58,333 nt of DNA. Source: a bacterium (GTDB lineage: Bacteria; UBA10199; 2-02-FULL-44-16; JAAZCA01). Position 1 is the stretch's first letter. Each line of letters opens with the position of its first letter. The stretch lies in the NCBI GenBank assembly GCA_041648665.1, contig JBAZOP010000007.1, positions 1 through 58,333 on the forward strand. Direction: 5' to 3'. The position numbers were made by a program, and so were the translations under genes. Below the pieces are notes generated by a model. That model was not told where the DNA came from and did not search any database. It saw only the letters and a program-made list of their open reading frames with translations. Positions 45,377 through 53,198 of this stretch are shown here, one piece after another.

Positions 45377-45565
45377 TTAGCCTCCCTGCTGCTCGTCTAT
45401 CTTCTCGACTCGACCCTGATCTCGCCGCTCCGCCCGGTCCCAGACCTTCTGCGCCGGGATTCCGCGCATTCCCATTCGCCGTCGCTGCTTGCGGTTCAGG
45501 ACGCCGAACTGCTTGGAGACATAGGGCGTCGGCCCGACGAGCACAAGGTCATCATTCTTTCGCAT
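45377..45565 (-). CDS. small basic protein, 62 aa
   Basis: Starting M-R-K-N-D-D-L-V-L-V-G-P, the second half is rich in arginine (R-K-Q-R-R-R-M-G-M-R) and has a helical end. It overlaps the next gene upstream by 14 bases. It lies between portal and protease and may bind DNA or the portal, but the function is not recognised. Confidence 0.6.
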   Translation of the reverse strand: MRKNDDLVLVGPTPYVSKQFGVLNRKQRRRMGMRGIPAQKVWDRAERRDQGRVEKIDEQQGG

Positions 45566-45815
45566 CGTCCTCAGCCTCCAATGCGATTTCTCCAACGCCC
45601 GGGCAGTCAAGTCGAATCCAACTCTTGCCGATCAGGACCCAGCCTTCGGATACCGCCTGCGCCCGACCACTGGCCAGGGTGAGTTTCTTGTCCGGCGTGA
45701 AGTAGTACACGCGAACCGTCTTCCCGATCAGGCACCAGGGAAAGCCGCGCGCCGGTTCAGCATCGGTCGTCTTCGGAGCCTGCGGCTCCTGGTCATAAGT
45801 CGCCTGATTGGTCAT
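45552..45815 (-). CDS. hypothetical protein, 87 aa
   Basis: A beta-strand pattern (G-K-T-V-R-V-Y-Y-F-T, then G-W-V-L-I-G-K-S-W-I-R-L-D) with an acidic end suggests a small barrel. It overlaps the portal end by 23 bases. No family is recognised. Confidence 0.6.
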   Translation of the reverse strand: MTNQATYDQEPQAPKTTDAEPARGFPWCLIGKTVRVYYFTPDKKLTLASGRAQAVSEGWVLIGKSWIRLDCPGVGEIALEAEDDAKE

Positions 45816-47181
45816 TGCTCTCTCTAGTTCTCTTCGTTATTGAGAAGATGATTGGATCGTCAACCTCTTCCTCCAAATCTCCCACTCCCGCATCCGCGCC
45901 CTTGGTCGTCGCAGTCGGCTCCTCCGGCTGCTCCGATTCCGGCAAGCCGCCCAACTCGCGCAGGTAAGCCTCCAGTGTTTGGTCGGGCACGATCAAGCCG
46001 GCGGTCGTCACCTTGGCCAGCGGATCGGCAATGTCGGAGAGGTCGGGTTCGCGAATATTGCTCGGCACCAACTGCGGATTCTTCTCCAGGTTGAATGACC
46101 CAGCGTTCATCTGGAACAGCCGATCTACGCCATAGCGGTTGATCACCTCGGCGATCTTCTCCAGCCAGCCTTTGAGCGCCAGCGTGAACAGGTCTTTATG
46201 CGAGAGCGACAGCGCATAAGAGCCCTTGCCCTCGGAGCCCAGCAGGAGAAACTGCGCCAGGACCCGCATGGCAATGTCCCGGTTGAAGCGGTTGATGACA
46301 TCGCTGGTGTTGATCGCCCGGCTGCCGGCGGCGGAAACCAACTTGAAGTCCCAGCCGTGGGAGAGGAGGACCCCATGCTGCTCGTCCTGACGGATGGTGC
46401 TGATGACCTTCTCGCAGTACGCATGGAGCGCAATCATCTTCGGGTCGGTCTCGCTAAACAGGTCTACTCCCTCGGGCGCAGTCAGGACCGGAATGCCGGC
46501 CAGTTCCCGCTCGACGCCGATGACCTCGATCTCCTCGATCCGCTTCTTGAAGAAGTAACTCCGATAGCAGTTGCGCAGGATGCTTTGTCCTTCGGGGTTG
46601 CCCAGGGCGGGCTTGGTCGTGAAGTGCAGCGATTTGTCAATCGGGATGAAGTAGGTCTTGCCGTTCGCCATCTGCTCCATGCCCTGCAGGCCGCCGGTGT
46701 CGTCGAACTTCCACTGATAGAGGCTGTCCTGCTTGCGCGGCGCCAGTTTTCGCCAGCCGATCAAACCGTCGTCGTATTTGCTGTTCCGCTCGGGCGCGCT
46801 CGCAGTCGGTCCGCCGCGAACTTTGTAGACGATCTCCGTCCACTGCCAGCCATAGACCAAGACGGTCAGGACTTCCTGGATGAACTCTCCCCAGGTGTGG
46901 CTCATGTCGGTCAAGCATGATTCGAGGAACTCGGTCGCCTTCTCGGCGTCTCTGCCTTCCGCCCCAGTTGCCGACCAGATCGCCGAGCCGATCATCTGCT
47001 CGATGGAGAACAGTAGCCCGCCGATGATTGCGTCGTTCTCCGACATTTCGCGGTAGCGCTTGCGGCCCTGGCTGCCGCGCAACTCCAGCATGAACTCTTC
47101 GGAGATGATGCCGCCCCAGCGGGTCAATCCAGTGCGACCGACTTCGGTTACTGCTGCGGCGCGCGATAGTTTATCTGCCAT
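45793..47181 (-). CDS. portal protein (DUF935 type), 462 aa
   Basis: The order of motifs, R-W-G-G-I-I near the start, G-G-L-L-F-S-I-E-Q-M-I, the long helical centre, and the A-L-S-L-S-H-K-D-L-F region, fits the DUF935/Mu gp29-like portal family that forms the dodecameric gate for DNA. The last 40 residues are acidic and disordered. It follows the strong hairpin terminator at 47201-47262. Confidence 0.85.
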   Translation of the reverse strand: MADKLSRAAAVTEVGRTGLTRWGGIISEEFMLELRGSQGRKRYREMSENDAIIGGLLFSIEQMIGSAIWSATGAEGRDAEKATEFLESCLTDMSHTWGEFIQEVLTVLVYGWQWTEIVYKVRGGPTASAPERNSKYDDGLIGWRKLAPRKQDSLYQWKFDDTGGLQGMEQMANGKTYFIPIDKSLHFTTKPALGNPEGQSILRNCYRSYFFKKRIEEIEVIGVERELAGIPVLTAPEGVDLFSETDPKMIALHAYCEKVISTIRQDEQHGVLLSHGWDFKLVSAAGSRAINTSDVINRFNRDIAMRVLAQFLLLGSEGKGSYALSLSHKDLFTLALKGWLEKIAEVINRYGVDRLFQMNAGSFNLEKNPQLVPSNIREPDLSDIADPLAKVTTAGLIVPDQTLEAYLRELGGLPESEQPEEPTATTKGADAGVGDLEEEVDDPIIFSITKRTRESNDQSGDL

Positions 47182-47200
47182 CGGTCGGCCTCCCCTCCCA

Positions 47201-47262
47201 AACGAAAGAAGCGCGTCGCCAGTGCTCTGCCGTTTTGCGGTTCAGAGCGACTGACAACGCGC
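47201..47262 (-). terminator. long-stem terminator between terminase and portal genes
   Basis: Minus strand: a stem of about 19 bp with a few wobble pairs (GCGCGT...CGCGC) and a small inner CCG/CGG loop, followed by TTCTTTCGTTT. Its flank TGACAAGTAAATAGCG resembles the flanks of the terminators at 24.2 and 32.3 kb, suggesting a shared element. Confidence 0.65.
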
Positions 47263-47298
47263 CTCTCGGGTTTCGAGTCAGCGTTGCGCTATTTACTT

Positions 47299-47323
47299 GT
47301 CATTCCCGCGAACGCGGGAATCC
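47299..47323. repeat. ATTCCC-N8-GGGAAT palindrome
   Basis: GTCATTCCCGCGAACGCGGG followed by AATCC is a perfect copy of the small bacterial palindrome also seen at 27713 and 32348. It lies between the terminator and the end of the 68-aa gene. Confidence 0.75.
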
Positions 47324-47326
47324 AAC

Positions 47327-47533
47327 CTATTCCGTTTTCCCATTCGGCGGCGGTTCGGTTTCTCCCTTCCCGAAGTGCACCATCTCCACCACCGCTTCAC
47401 CCAACTGGGGCAAGCCCTGCGCCCAGGTGAGAGTCATTCTACCATAACCTGTGCCCAAAAGAAAAGAGGCAAATCGTCTCATCGAGGGATGATGCAGAAG
47501 TTTTTCTATCTCCTGGTCGCTGGGCTGGCGCAT
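47327..47533 (-). CDS. small protein after terminase, 68 aa
   Basis: Starting M-R-Q-P-S-D-Q-E-I-E-K-L-L, a helical protein with M-R-R-F-A-S-F-L-L-G-T-G-Y and a charged end. A GAGAGGCG site supports the ATG at 47533; a GTG at 47548 overlapping the terminase stop is an alternative. It is the last gene before the terminator and has no recognised function. Confidence 0.6.
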   Translation of the reverse strand: MRQPSDQEIEKLLHHPSMRRFASFLLGTGYGRMTLTWAQGLPQLGEAVVEMVHFGKGETEPPPNGKTE

Positions 47534-47544
47534 GGTCGCCTCTC

Positions 47545-49065
47545 TCACCATGCCTGCCGGAGGCCATGCAGCGGGCTGCGTTTCCCCAACCCGCCCATGC
47601 TCGGCGTCGCCAGTTCTGCATCTGTCAGCAACCTCCCTTGTCCCGCGATGTAGTTGAGCCACTGGGTGAAACTGTCTACCTGGTCATCATACTCCCCATG
47701 CGGGAAAGATGTCAACTCGTCCAGAAAGTCGCCCAGCCAGGAAGCGCTCTCCGGCAGGTAGACATTGCCGCCTTCGCAGTACGGCGAGACCGCGTTCGCC
47801 CGGCTGACCTTATCCTTCGTCGGCTGATACTTGACGATGGGCAGGACTTCTCCCGCCTCGGTCTGCAACCCGAGTTGCGCCAAGACCGCGGCGGCGGCCG
47901 TATCTTCCAGCATCACCCACTTGGGCCGCCACCGCTCATACATGCTCACGATCTGTCGCGCAAGCCCGGGCGCGTCGGGCCGACCGCGCCAGACATCGAG
48001 GACATAGAGCCGGTTCTGCTTGTCTCGCCCGCCCGTCACACAGACCGCCCACGAACCCGACTCCACTCCCTTGAGCGGCGTATCCCACGACTGCCCAATC
48101 GTCACCAGTTCCGGGTGCTCGACGAACCGCGTGTCGAACCACTCTTCCTTGAACACCGCGCCCTCCTCTTCCTGCGGATCGCCCATGTAGTGGCAGGCGA
48201 AGGTGCGGGAGCCAACCCGCCGGCGAACCGCCTCCAGATACTCCGCCGAAAACATCTCCGGCCAGAGTGGTTCACCCGCTCCGTTCAGCGCGGGATACTT
48301 CCGGCTCTCCCATTCCCCCGAATCCATCAGCCGCCGGGCAATGTCATCCCGGTGCCACCTCGTCATCCCGAGCACCACCCTCCCGGACGGCTTCAGCCGC
48401 GTCTCGGCGATGCGCTGATACCAGGAGAACATCTTGTCGCGCTGATAACGAGTGGCCACCGCATCATAGGATTTGATCGGGTCATCAATCAGAATCAGAT
48501 CGGCGCGCCGCGAGATGATCGGCCCACCCACCCCGACCGCCGCGATGGTTGGGTCCTTGTTGGTCATGTCGAACCGCTCGACCGTCCAGGCCGTCTCGCC
48601 CCATTTCGACTTGCCGGCGCGACAACCGGGGAAGACCTCGGCATATTTCGGATTCCCCGTCACCTGCTCCCGAATGGTCAGCGAGAAAGCATTCGCCATT
48701 TCGGCCGTCGCCGAGATCAGGATGATGTTGATCTCGGGGTTGATGCCGATCAGCCATGATGCCCAGATCATCGTAATCCAGGTTGACTTTGCGTGACCCG
48801 GCGGGGCGACGATCAGTAAGCGATCCGGCCCGGCCTGCAATTCGTCCAGCCAAGCGCGGTGGTGCGGCGCCGCCTCCAGCCCCCAGACATAGCGACCGAA
48901 GGCGGCGGGGTCAGTCCGCGCCTCAATGATCTCCGGCGCCAGATTCTCTTCCGTTCCCTGCGCCATCCCCTGGGCCAATCGCTGCAGGAACATGGAAGCC
49001 GCCAAGTCGGAGTATTGCGACCGCGAACTCTCGATGTCGGTCGGTGGGAATAAACTCTTGGGCAA
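47545..49065 (-). CDS. terL: terminase large subunit, 506 aa
   Basis: Walker A at residues 86-95 (A-P-P-G-H-A-K-S-T), Walker B at 190-195 (L-I-L-I-D-D) and the RNase H-like nuclease acids Asp328 (S-W-D-T), Glu387/Asp388 and Asp460-Asp464 (Y-D-D-Q-V-D) are all in place. The enzyme cuts concatemeric DNA and pumps it through the portal. It starts at a TTG with an AGGTGA site; this puts 143 bases inside the small-subunit gene, an unusually long overlap. Confidence 0.95.
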   Translation of the reverse strand: MPKSLFPPTDIESSRSQYSDLAASMFLQRLAQGMAQGTEENLAPEIIEARTDPAAFGRYVWGLEAAPHHRAWLDELQAGPDRLLIVAPPGHAKSTWITMIWASWLIGINPEINIILISATAEMANAFSLTIREQVTGNPKYAEVFPGCRAGKSKWGETAWTVERFDMTNKDPTIAAVGVGGPIISRRADLILIDDPIKSYDAVATRYQRDKMFSWYQRIAETRLKPSGRVVLGMTRWHRDDIARRLMDSGEWESRKYPALNGAGEPLWPEMFSAEYLEAVRRRVGSRTFACHYMGDPQEEEGAVFKEEWFDTRFVEHPELVTIGQSWDTPLKGVESGSWAVCVTGGRDKQNRLYVLDVWRGRPDAPGLARQIVSMYERWRPKWVMLEDTAAAAVLAQLGLQTEAGEVLPIVKYQPTKDKVSRANAVSPYCEGGNVYLPESASWLGDFLDELTSFPHGEYDDQVDSFTQWLNYIAGQGRLLTDAELATPSMGGLGKRSPLHGLRQAW

Positions 49066-49507
49066 CGCGAATCACCTCCCTCAATAAATGCTCTTCCCTG
49101 GCCCCGAGCGTGAATCGGGTGTTCTGAATCACCGCCTGAATCTTCTCCGCCATCATCGTCAGTTTGGCGCCGGAGTTGATGGCCAAATCCAACTGCTCGT
49201 CCGATAGGCCGGCTTGCTTGGTCAGTTGCTCGATCCAAGAGTAAAACTTGGCGCGGAGCAGAGCCAGATCATCACCCAAATTGAGCGAACCACGGAACTG
49301 CTCAAAATAGTCTCGCTCCTGCTCGCTGAGCACCTTTGAGTAAGTGCCCGGTAGGGATTTCACCGCTGGCCTGCCACTCAATCCCCCGTGGAACTTGCAG
49401 CGCCCATAGCCGGGATGCGGCGTCATGTAGCCGGCAGGATGAGCGCAGGGTTTGCCGGTTGACTTAGTCTTCGAGCCGCATTTCCGCCCGCCATATTTCT
49501 GGCTCAT
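48923..49507 (-). CDS. terS: terminase small subunit-like protein, 194 aa
   Basis: The N-terminal C-G-S-K-T-K-S-T-G-K-P-C and G-R-C-K-F-H-G-G-L-S-G form the zinc site common to phage small terminase proteins ('C...HGG.s'). A helical centre (I-Q-A-V-I-Q-N, L-R-E-V-I-R-V-A-Q-E-F-I) would form the DNA-binding oligomer. The last 47 residues overlap the large subunit in another frame and are low in complexity, so the real end may be non-essential. Confidence 0.8.
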   Translation of the reverse strand: MSQKYGGRKCGSKTKSTGKPCAHPAGYMTPHPGYGRCKFHGGLSGRPAVKSLPGTYSKVLSEQERDYFEQFRGSLNLGDDLALLRAKFYSWIEQLTKQAGLSDEQLDLAINSGAKLTMMAEKIQAVIQNTRFTLGAREEHLLREVIRVAQEFIPTDRHREFAVAILRLGGFHVPAAIGPGDGAGNGRESGAGDH

Positions 49508-49535
49508 CTATCCCGCCCTTCGTTTTCTCAATCTC

Positions 49536-49889
49536 TCAAAACGGCCAGGTCGATCTGATATGGCAATCGCCCTCGGTGACCTTCCCCTTGCACCGAGTGC
49601 AGATATAGTTCGCGTGCCAATGCCCGACAACTCGCAGGCCGACCGCCGATTCTTCGATGTCACCATCTACCGGCACCCACTTGCGAATGCAGAGCTTCGG
49701 ATTAGTTGGGGTGGGCACCTCCTGAAACTCGAAGGTCACCATCTTTCCGACCGCCCCGCCGCAGGTCTTGTGTTCCCACTCCGAAAAACTAGGCATCAAG
49801 AGGTCGGCCTTCCTGGTCCCGAGTGGAATCATCTTCCCGGTGATCTGACACCATAGCCGACGAAACCAAATGCATTGATCGCAAGTCAT
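49536..49889 (-). CDS. Cys-rich hypothetical protein, 117 aa
   Basis: The N-terminal C-D-Q-C-I-W-F and L-W-C-Q, a central K-T-C-G-G, and Y-I-C-T-R-C-K-G with D-C-H near the end suggest one or two zinc sites. It lies between the terminase pair and the late regulator gene; no function is recognised. Confidence 0.65.
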   Translation of the reverse strand: MTCDQCIWFRRLWCQITGKMIPLGTRKADLLMPSFSEWEHKTCGGAVGKMVTFEFQEVPTPTNPKLCIRKWVPVDGDIEESAVGLRVVGHWHANYICTRCKGKVTEGDCHIRSTWPF

Positions 49890-50146
49890 CGTCTACTCGC
49901 CTCCTGCCAAAGTTGCAGATGGAATTGCAGTTTCCGAATGGCGCCTCGCAGAGTATGGGCAATCGGGACCTCAATAATGGTGCGATCAAACCACCGGGCG
50001 CGAAGGTAACGAGGACCCACTCTCCAGTAGTCGTTACCAGCATAGTCAACCGCTCCGGTAACATTGAACTGCAAGAGCGGCCACTTCTGGCGCAAGCGGT
50101 CCAACTGCTTCTGCTCGTCGGTCAGAGTCCATCCTATCTGAGCCAT
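49886..50146 (-). CDS. hypothetical protein, 86 aa
   Basis: A helical start (L-T-D-E-Q-K-Q-L-D-R-L-R-Q-K-W-P) leads to beta strands (Y-W-R-V-G-P-R-Y-L-R). The pattern 'lr.kWP......W.......' and the final helix are similar to the gene at 57952-58200, so the two are probably distant paralogues. Confidence 0.65.
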   Translation of the reverse strand: MAQIGWTLTDEQKQLDRLRQKWPLLQFNVTGAVDYAGNDYWRVGPRYLRARWFDRTIIEVPIAHTLRGAIRKLQFHLQLWQEASRR

Positions 50147-50171
50147 GGCCGCCCTTCGTTTTTCCAATCCC

Positions 50172-50429
50172 TCAATCTCCGCCAGCGGATGTGACTCTCG
50201 TTCTCCTTCGATATTCCCTCGGCATGATACCGAGCAACTCTGCCAATTGAGACCTGATCCGTCGCAGCCGTTTATAGCACGCCTGATGGCTCATGCCGAG
50301 AAAGTGCGCCGTCTCGGGCACTCCATGCCCATCAACCAATCGCTGAATGAGAATGAGGTCTAGCGGCGCAAGGTGCCGCAAGGCTTGTACCATATCAATC
50401 CGGTCTTCGATTTGGCTCAGTGTGCTCAT
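50172..50429 (-). CDS. sigma-like helix-turn-helix regulator, 85 aa
   Basis: Residues about 12-65 (L-R-H-L-A-P-L-D-L-I-L-I, then V-P-E-T-A-H-F-L-G-M-S-H-Q-A-C-Y-K-R-L) have the spacing of sigma-70 region 4. Small proteins of this kind at the start of phage late operons (for example ArpU-like) switch on packaging and head genes. It lies directly before the terminase cluster, which fits that role. Confidence 0.65.
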   Translation of the reverse strand: MSTLSQIEDRIDMVQALRHLAPLDLILIQRLVDGHGVPETAHFLGMSHQACYKRLRRIRSQLAELLGIMPREYRRRTRVTSAGGD

Positions 50430-50860
50430 TCGCCCACCTCCTCAAGTGTGATCTCACAGCCGGGCAGGTTATCACCCAGAGCAAACTGCTTCGTGCAGTG
50501 GAGCATCACCACCAGGGAATCATCCGCCAGAAGTGCGGGGACTAGGGCGTCAAGCGTTGCTTTGATCAGGTTGTCCAACTCTCCGCGCCGGCTCGTCGGC
50601 CAATGGTTTTTCTTGGGCAGGCTCTTTGGTCGCGGCAGGTAGAATCGCATGGTGCATTGGCAAGGGCCGGTCATGGCCGCCGTTCCCTTCCCCGCCAGCA
50701 GCGCGGCCTCGTGCCGGCAGAGCGTTGCCCATTCGGTCGAGGGCGAATAGACCCGGGCGTGTCCGCCGAAGGCGCGCGCCCGCGGCCTACCCTGCGGCTT
50801 CGGTATCCCGACAACTTTCAGGGTGATGGCTCTGGTTTGCTTCTGCGCTTCACTCTCCAC
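50426..50860 (-). CDS. rusA: RusA-family Holliday junction resolvase, 144 aa
   Basis: G-E-L-D-N-L-I-K-A-T-L-D-A-L with Asp96 and Asp104 and A-D-D-S near 112-115 are the metal-binding acids of RusA, which resolves branched DNA before packaging. The N-terminal G-I-P-K-P-Q-G-R-P-R is also typical. The first codons carry a GCGTGAA repeat (50845-50872). It is coupled to the regulator downstream by ATGA. Confidence 0.92.
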   Translation of the reverse strand: MESEAQKQTRAITLKVVGIPKPQGRPRARAFGGHARVYSPSTEWATLCRHEAALLAGKGTAAMTGPCQCTMRFYLPRPKSLPKKNHWPTSRRGELDNLIKATLDALVPALLADDSLVVMLHCTKQFALGDNLPGCEITLEEVGE

Positions 50861-50872
50861 GCTTCACGCTCC
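50845..50872. repeat. short tandem repeat (GCGTGAA units)
   Basis: Units of about seven bases (GAGCGTGAAGCGTGGAGA on the minus strand) lie at the start of the resolvase gene. A related copy at 5602-5620 lies at the end of a small gene. Confidence 0.55.
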
Positions 50873-51136
50873 CTCGTCGAAAAGAGTTTGCTGCAACCTC
50901 ATCCCTTCCAGCACCATCTCCAGGTTCGGGAAGACCTCGCAGAGCAGGAACTGATACTCGTACCCCACTCTCCACCTCTTCGTCTCGGGATCGAATGACC
51001 TCCGCGCCGGCTCGACCTTCGCTTTTAGTTCTTCCAGCGCCGTCCACCATGCGCCATCCTCTCCCGACCAGGTGAACTCAAACCAGCAGTCATCGCCGTC
51101 GTTGACGATCCGCAAAGATTCGAGACGGGCTTTCAT
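50864..51136 (-). CDS. hypothetical protein, 90 aa
   Basis: M-K-A-R-L-E-S-L-R-I opens an alternating strand/helix protein with D-C-W-F-E-F-T-W and K-R-W-R-V-G-Y-E-Y-Q. Its layout resembles small phage proteins of unknown role beside RusA. The start is within the stop of the next upstream gene. Confidence 0.65.
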   Translation of the reverse strand: MKARLESLRIVNDGDDCWFEFTWSGEDGAWWTALEELKAKVEPARRSFDPETKRWRVGYEYQFLLCEVFPNLEMVLEGMRLQQTLFDEGA

Positions 51137-51609
51137 TCCCCCAGCAGAATCCCCACCGCGCTCATCACCCGGCGCCGCGCCTCTACCTGAAGCGGCTGCA
51201 GGGCCCGGACGACCAACTCCATGGCGCCTATCGAGCCATCGTCGCTCGGCTTGGGCCGGTCGGGCATAGTCGCGGGAACCTGTGGCGCCGCCGGCACCTC
51301 CGGCTTCGCAGCCTTGGCCGCGCCCGGCTTCCGCCCGCGCTTGGCCTTCAACTCCGGCGGAGGAAGTTTCCTCTTCTCAGCCAAACAGTCGGGGCAAATC
51401 CATGTCCAGCGCCCCCGCTTGTCACTGGGCGGCTTGAAGGTGTGGAATCCGACCTGGCAGACCAGCATTCCATTCGCCTCCTCAGTGATGCACCGCTTGA
51501 CCTGCGAGAGAGCAATACCGAAATGGTCTGCCGTGATCCGAAGTGTGTGCCCCGATTCCAAACAGTAGTCAAGTACCGCCCTCGAATCCACTGCTACGCT
51601 CTTCGTCAT
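51133..51609 (-). CDS. helix-turn-helix zinc protein, 158 aa
   Basis: The N-terminal A-V-L-D-Y-C-L-E-S-G-H-T-L-R-I-T-A-D-H-F-G and I-A-L-S-Q-V-K-R-C form a likely helix-turn-helix; a later W-T-W-I-C-P-D-C-L adds a CxxC pair. A proline/alanine/lysine linker precedes the C-terminal helix. It may regulate DNA or RNA binding in the replication region. Confidence 0.65.
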   Translation of the reverse strand: MTKSVAVDSRAVLDYCLESGHTLRITADHFGIALSQVKRCITEEANGMLVCQVGFHTFKPPSDKRGRWTWICPDCLAEKRKLPPPELKAKRGRKPGAAKAAKPEVPAAPQVPATMPDRPKPSDDGSIGAMELVVRALQPLQVEARRRVMSAVGILLGE

Positions 51610-51636
51610 CTCACTTGCCTCCCTTGTTGTGATTTT

Positions 51637-51837
51637 TCAGCCATCATTCCCCCTCCGGCTCTCGCCCGGAATCTCAATGCCCGTGCAGGTCTCGCGCTTG
51701 TCGCCGACCTCGGCGCGTGACTCTTCCGCCATCCCCAGCAACTCCGCCTGCGCTTCCAACAATCTCCTCCGGGCCCGTAGCCACCGGCGGCGGTCTACTC
51801 CGGGCGGGCAAATGTCCAGCCTAACCTCTACTGCCAC
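51637..51837 (-). CDS. small charged protein after DnaB, 66 aa
   Basis: A GTG at 51837, after GGAGGTGACGCC, overlaps the helicase stop. After A-V-E-V-R-L-D-I-C-P-P-G comes a basic helix (R-R-R-W-L-R-A-R-R-R-L-L) and an acidic end. It could assist the helicase, but there is no direct evidence. Confidence 0.6.
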   Translation of the reverse strand: MAVEVRLDICPPGVDRRRWLRARRRLLEAQAELLGMAEESRAEVGDKRETCTGIEIPGESRRGNDG

Positions 51838-53198
51838 GGCGTCACCTCCCGCGCCACCTCGACGAACCTCTGTTCCCATGCCCGCCACCCATAGCGGAAA
51901 TCGCAAATCGGCCCATTGCGCTGCTTGGCCAGGATAAACTCAACCTCCTGTTGGTCATGGGCAACCGCTTGCCGGTCCTCCCGTTTCTCCGCCCAATTGG
52001 GGTGATAGATGAAGATCACCCAGTCGGCGTCCTGCTCCAACTGCGAGGTGTTCTTGAGGTCGGTGAGTTCCGGCCGGAAGTTTCCCTTACCCAGGCCGGG
52101 CCGGTGGAGTTGGCTGGTGACTACCATCGGGACACCAATCTCCATTGCCAAGCCCTTGAGTACCCGGCTCGCCCTTGCCACTCGCGCCGTGTCGCCATCG
52201 GTTCCTGGAGCCTCTAGCATCTGCACATAATCCACGGCGATCAGTTTCAGGCCGTATTGCCCCTTCGCCTTGACCGCCATCCGGTAGAGTGAATCTATAT
52301 CGGGGTTCCCGCAGGACAGATACAGCGGAACCTCTTTCGCTCGCGCCCCGACCTGAATCACCTTCCGCCAGTCCTCTTCGTTCAGGTTGGCGATCCGTAG
52401 AGCATGGCCGTCCACACCGGCGACATGGGTGAGTACCCGCTGGGCGAGTTCGCCTGGGTGCATTTCGAGCGAAAAGAATCCGACGGGCATATCATGCTGG
52501 AAGGCCAGGTGGCAAAGCATCTGCAAAACGAATGCCGTCTTTCCCCTTCCTGGCTGGCCCGCCACCAGGATATAATTGCCGGGGTGCATCCCCGTTGTTA
52601 TCAGGTCAAGGCCGCATAGGGAAGTTTCCAGGCCGGTGACTGCCTTACCGGATACCTGCCGCTTCTCCAAATCGTCCATTTCTGCCTGAACCGCATCGGC
52701 GATCCGCGAGAAGGACGAACCCTCCGCCCACTGGAACTGCGCCTTGATTCCCTCGACCCTGGCCGCTGACTCAGCAATCACATCAGCCGTCGCCTGTGAT
52801 TCGTCATAGGCCATCTGCTGGGCCTCATTCGCCACGGCGATCAGCCGGCGCCGGATCGCCTTGTCTTTGACAATCGCGCAATACCTCTCAGCGTTGGCGG
52901 CATGGGGCACAGAATCCAGAATGGTGGCCAGGTAGCCCAAACCGCCGACCATTTGGAGTTGGGCGCTATCGGCAAGACTGGCCTGTAAGGTAATCAGGTC
53001 AACCTCAATGCCGGCTTCCTGCAATCGCGTGATATGTGCAAAGAGCGTGGCGTGAGCCTCACGGTAGAAATCGCTGGACTCCAGCCCCTTGCCCAACACC
53101 CGGTCAATCGCCTTCGGGTCCTGCATCATCGAACCAAGTGTCGCCTGTTCAGCCTCTAAATCCTGCGGGGGCAGTTTGCCAAGTGTGAAGTCAGTCAT
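51828..53198 (-). CDS. dnaB: replicative DnaB-type helicase, 456 aa
   Basis: An N-terminal domain (L-P-P-Q-D-L-E-A-E-Q-A-T-L-G-S-M, residues 10-100) binds loader and primase; Walker A at 213-221 (A-G-Q-P-G-R-G-K-T), Walker B at about 319-325 (L-I-A-V-D-Y-V-Q) and the late S-Q-L-E-Q-D-A-D segment are all typical. It moves 5' to 3' on the lagging strand at the phage replication fork. No polymerase gene is present, so the host enzyme is used. Confidence 0.95.
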   Translation of the reverse strand: MTDFTLGKLPPQDLEAEQATLGSMMQDPKAIDRVLGKGLESSDFYREAHATLFAHITRLQEAGIEVDLITLQASLADSAQLQMVGGLGYLATILDSVPHAANAERYCAIVKDKAIRRRLIAVANEAQQMAYDESQATADVIAESAARVEGIKAQFQWAEGSSFSRIADAVQAEMDDLEKRQVSGKAVTGLETSLCGLDLITTGMHPGNYILVAGQPGRGKTAFVLQMLCHLAFQHDMPVGFFSLEMHPGELAQRVLTHVAGVDGHALRIANLNEEDWRKVIQVGARAKEVPLYLSCGNPDIDSLYRMAVKAKGQYGLKLIAVDYVQMLEAPGTDGDTARVARASRVLKGLAMEIGVPMVVTSQLHRPGLGKGNFRPELTDLKNTSQLEQDADWVIFIYHPNWAEKREDRQAVAHDQQEVEFILAKQRNGPICDFRYGWRAWEQRFVEVAREVTPWQ

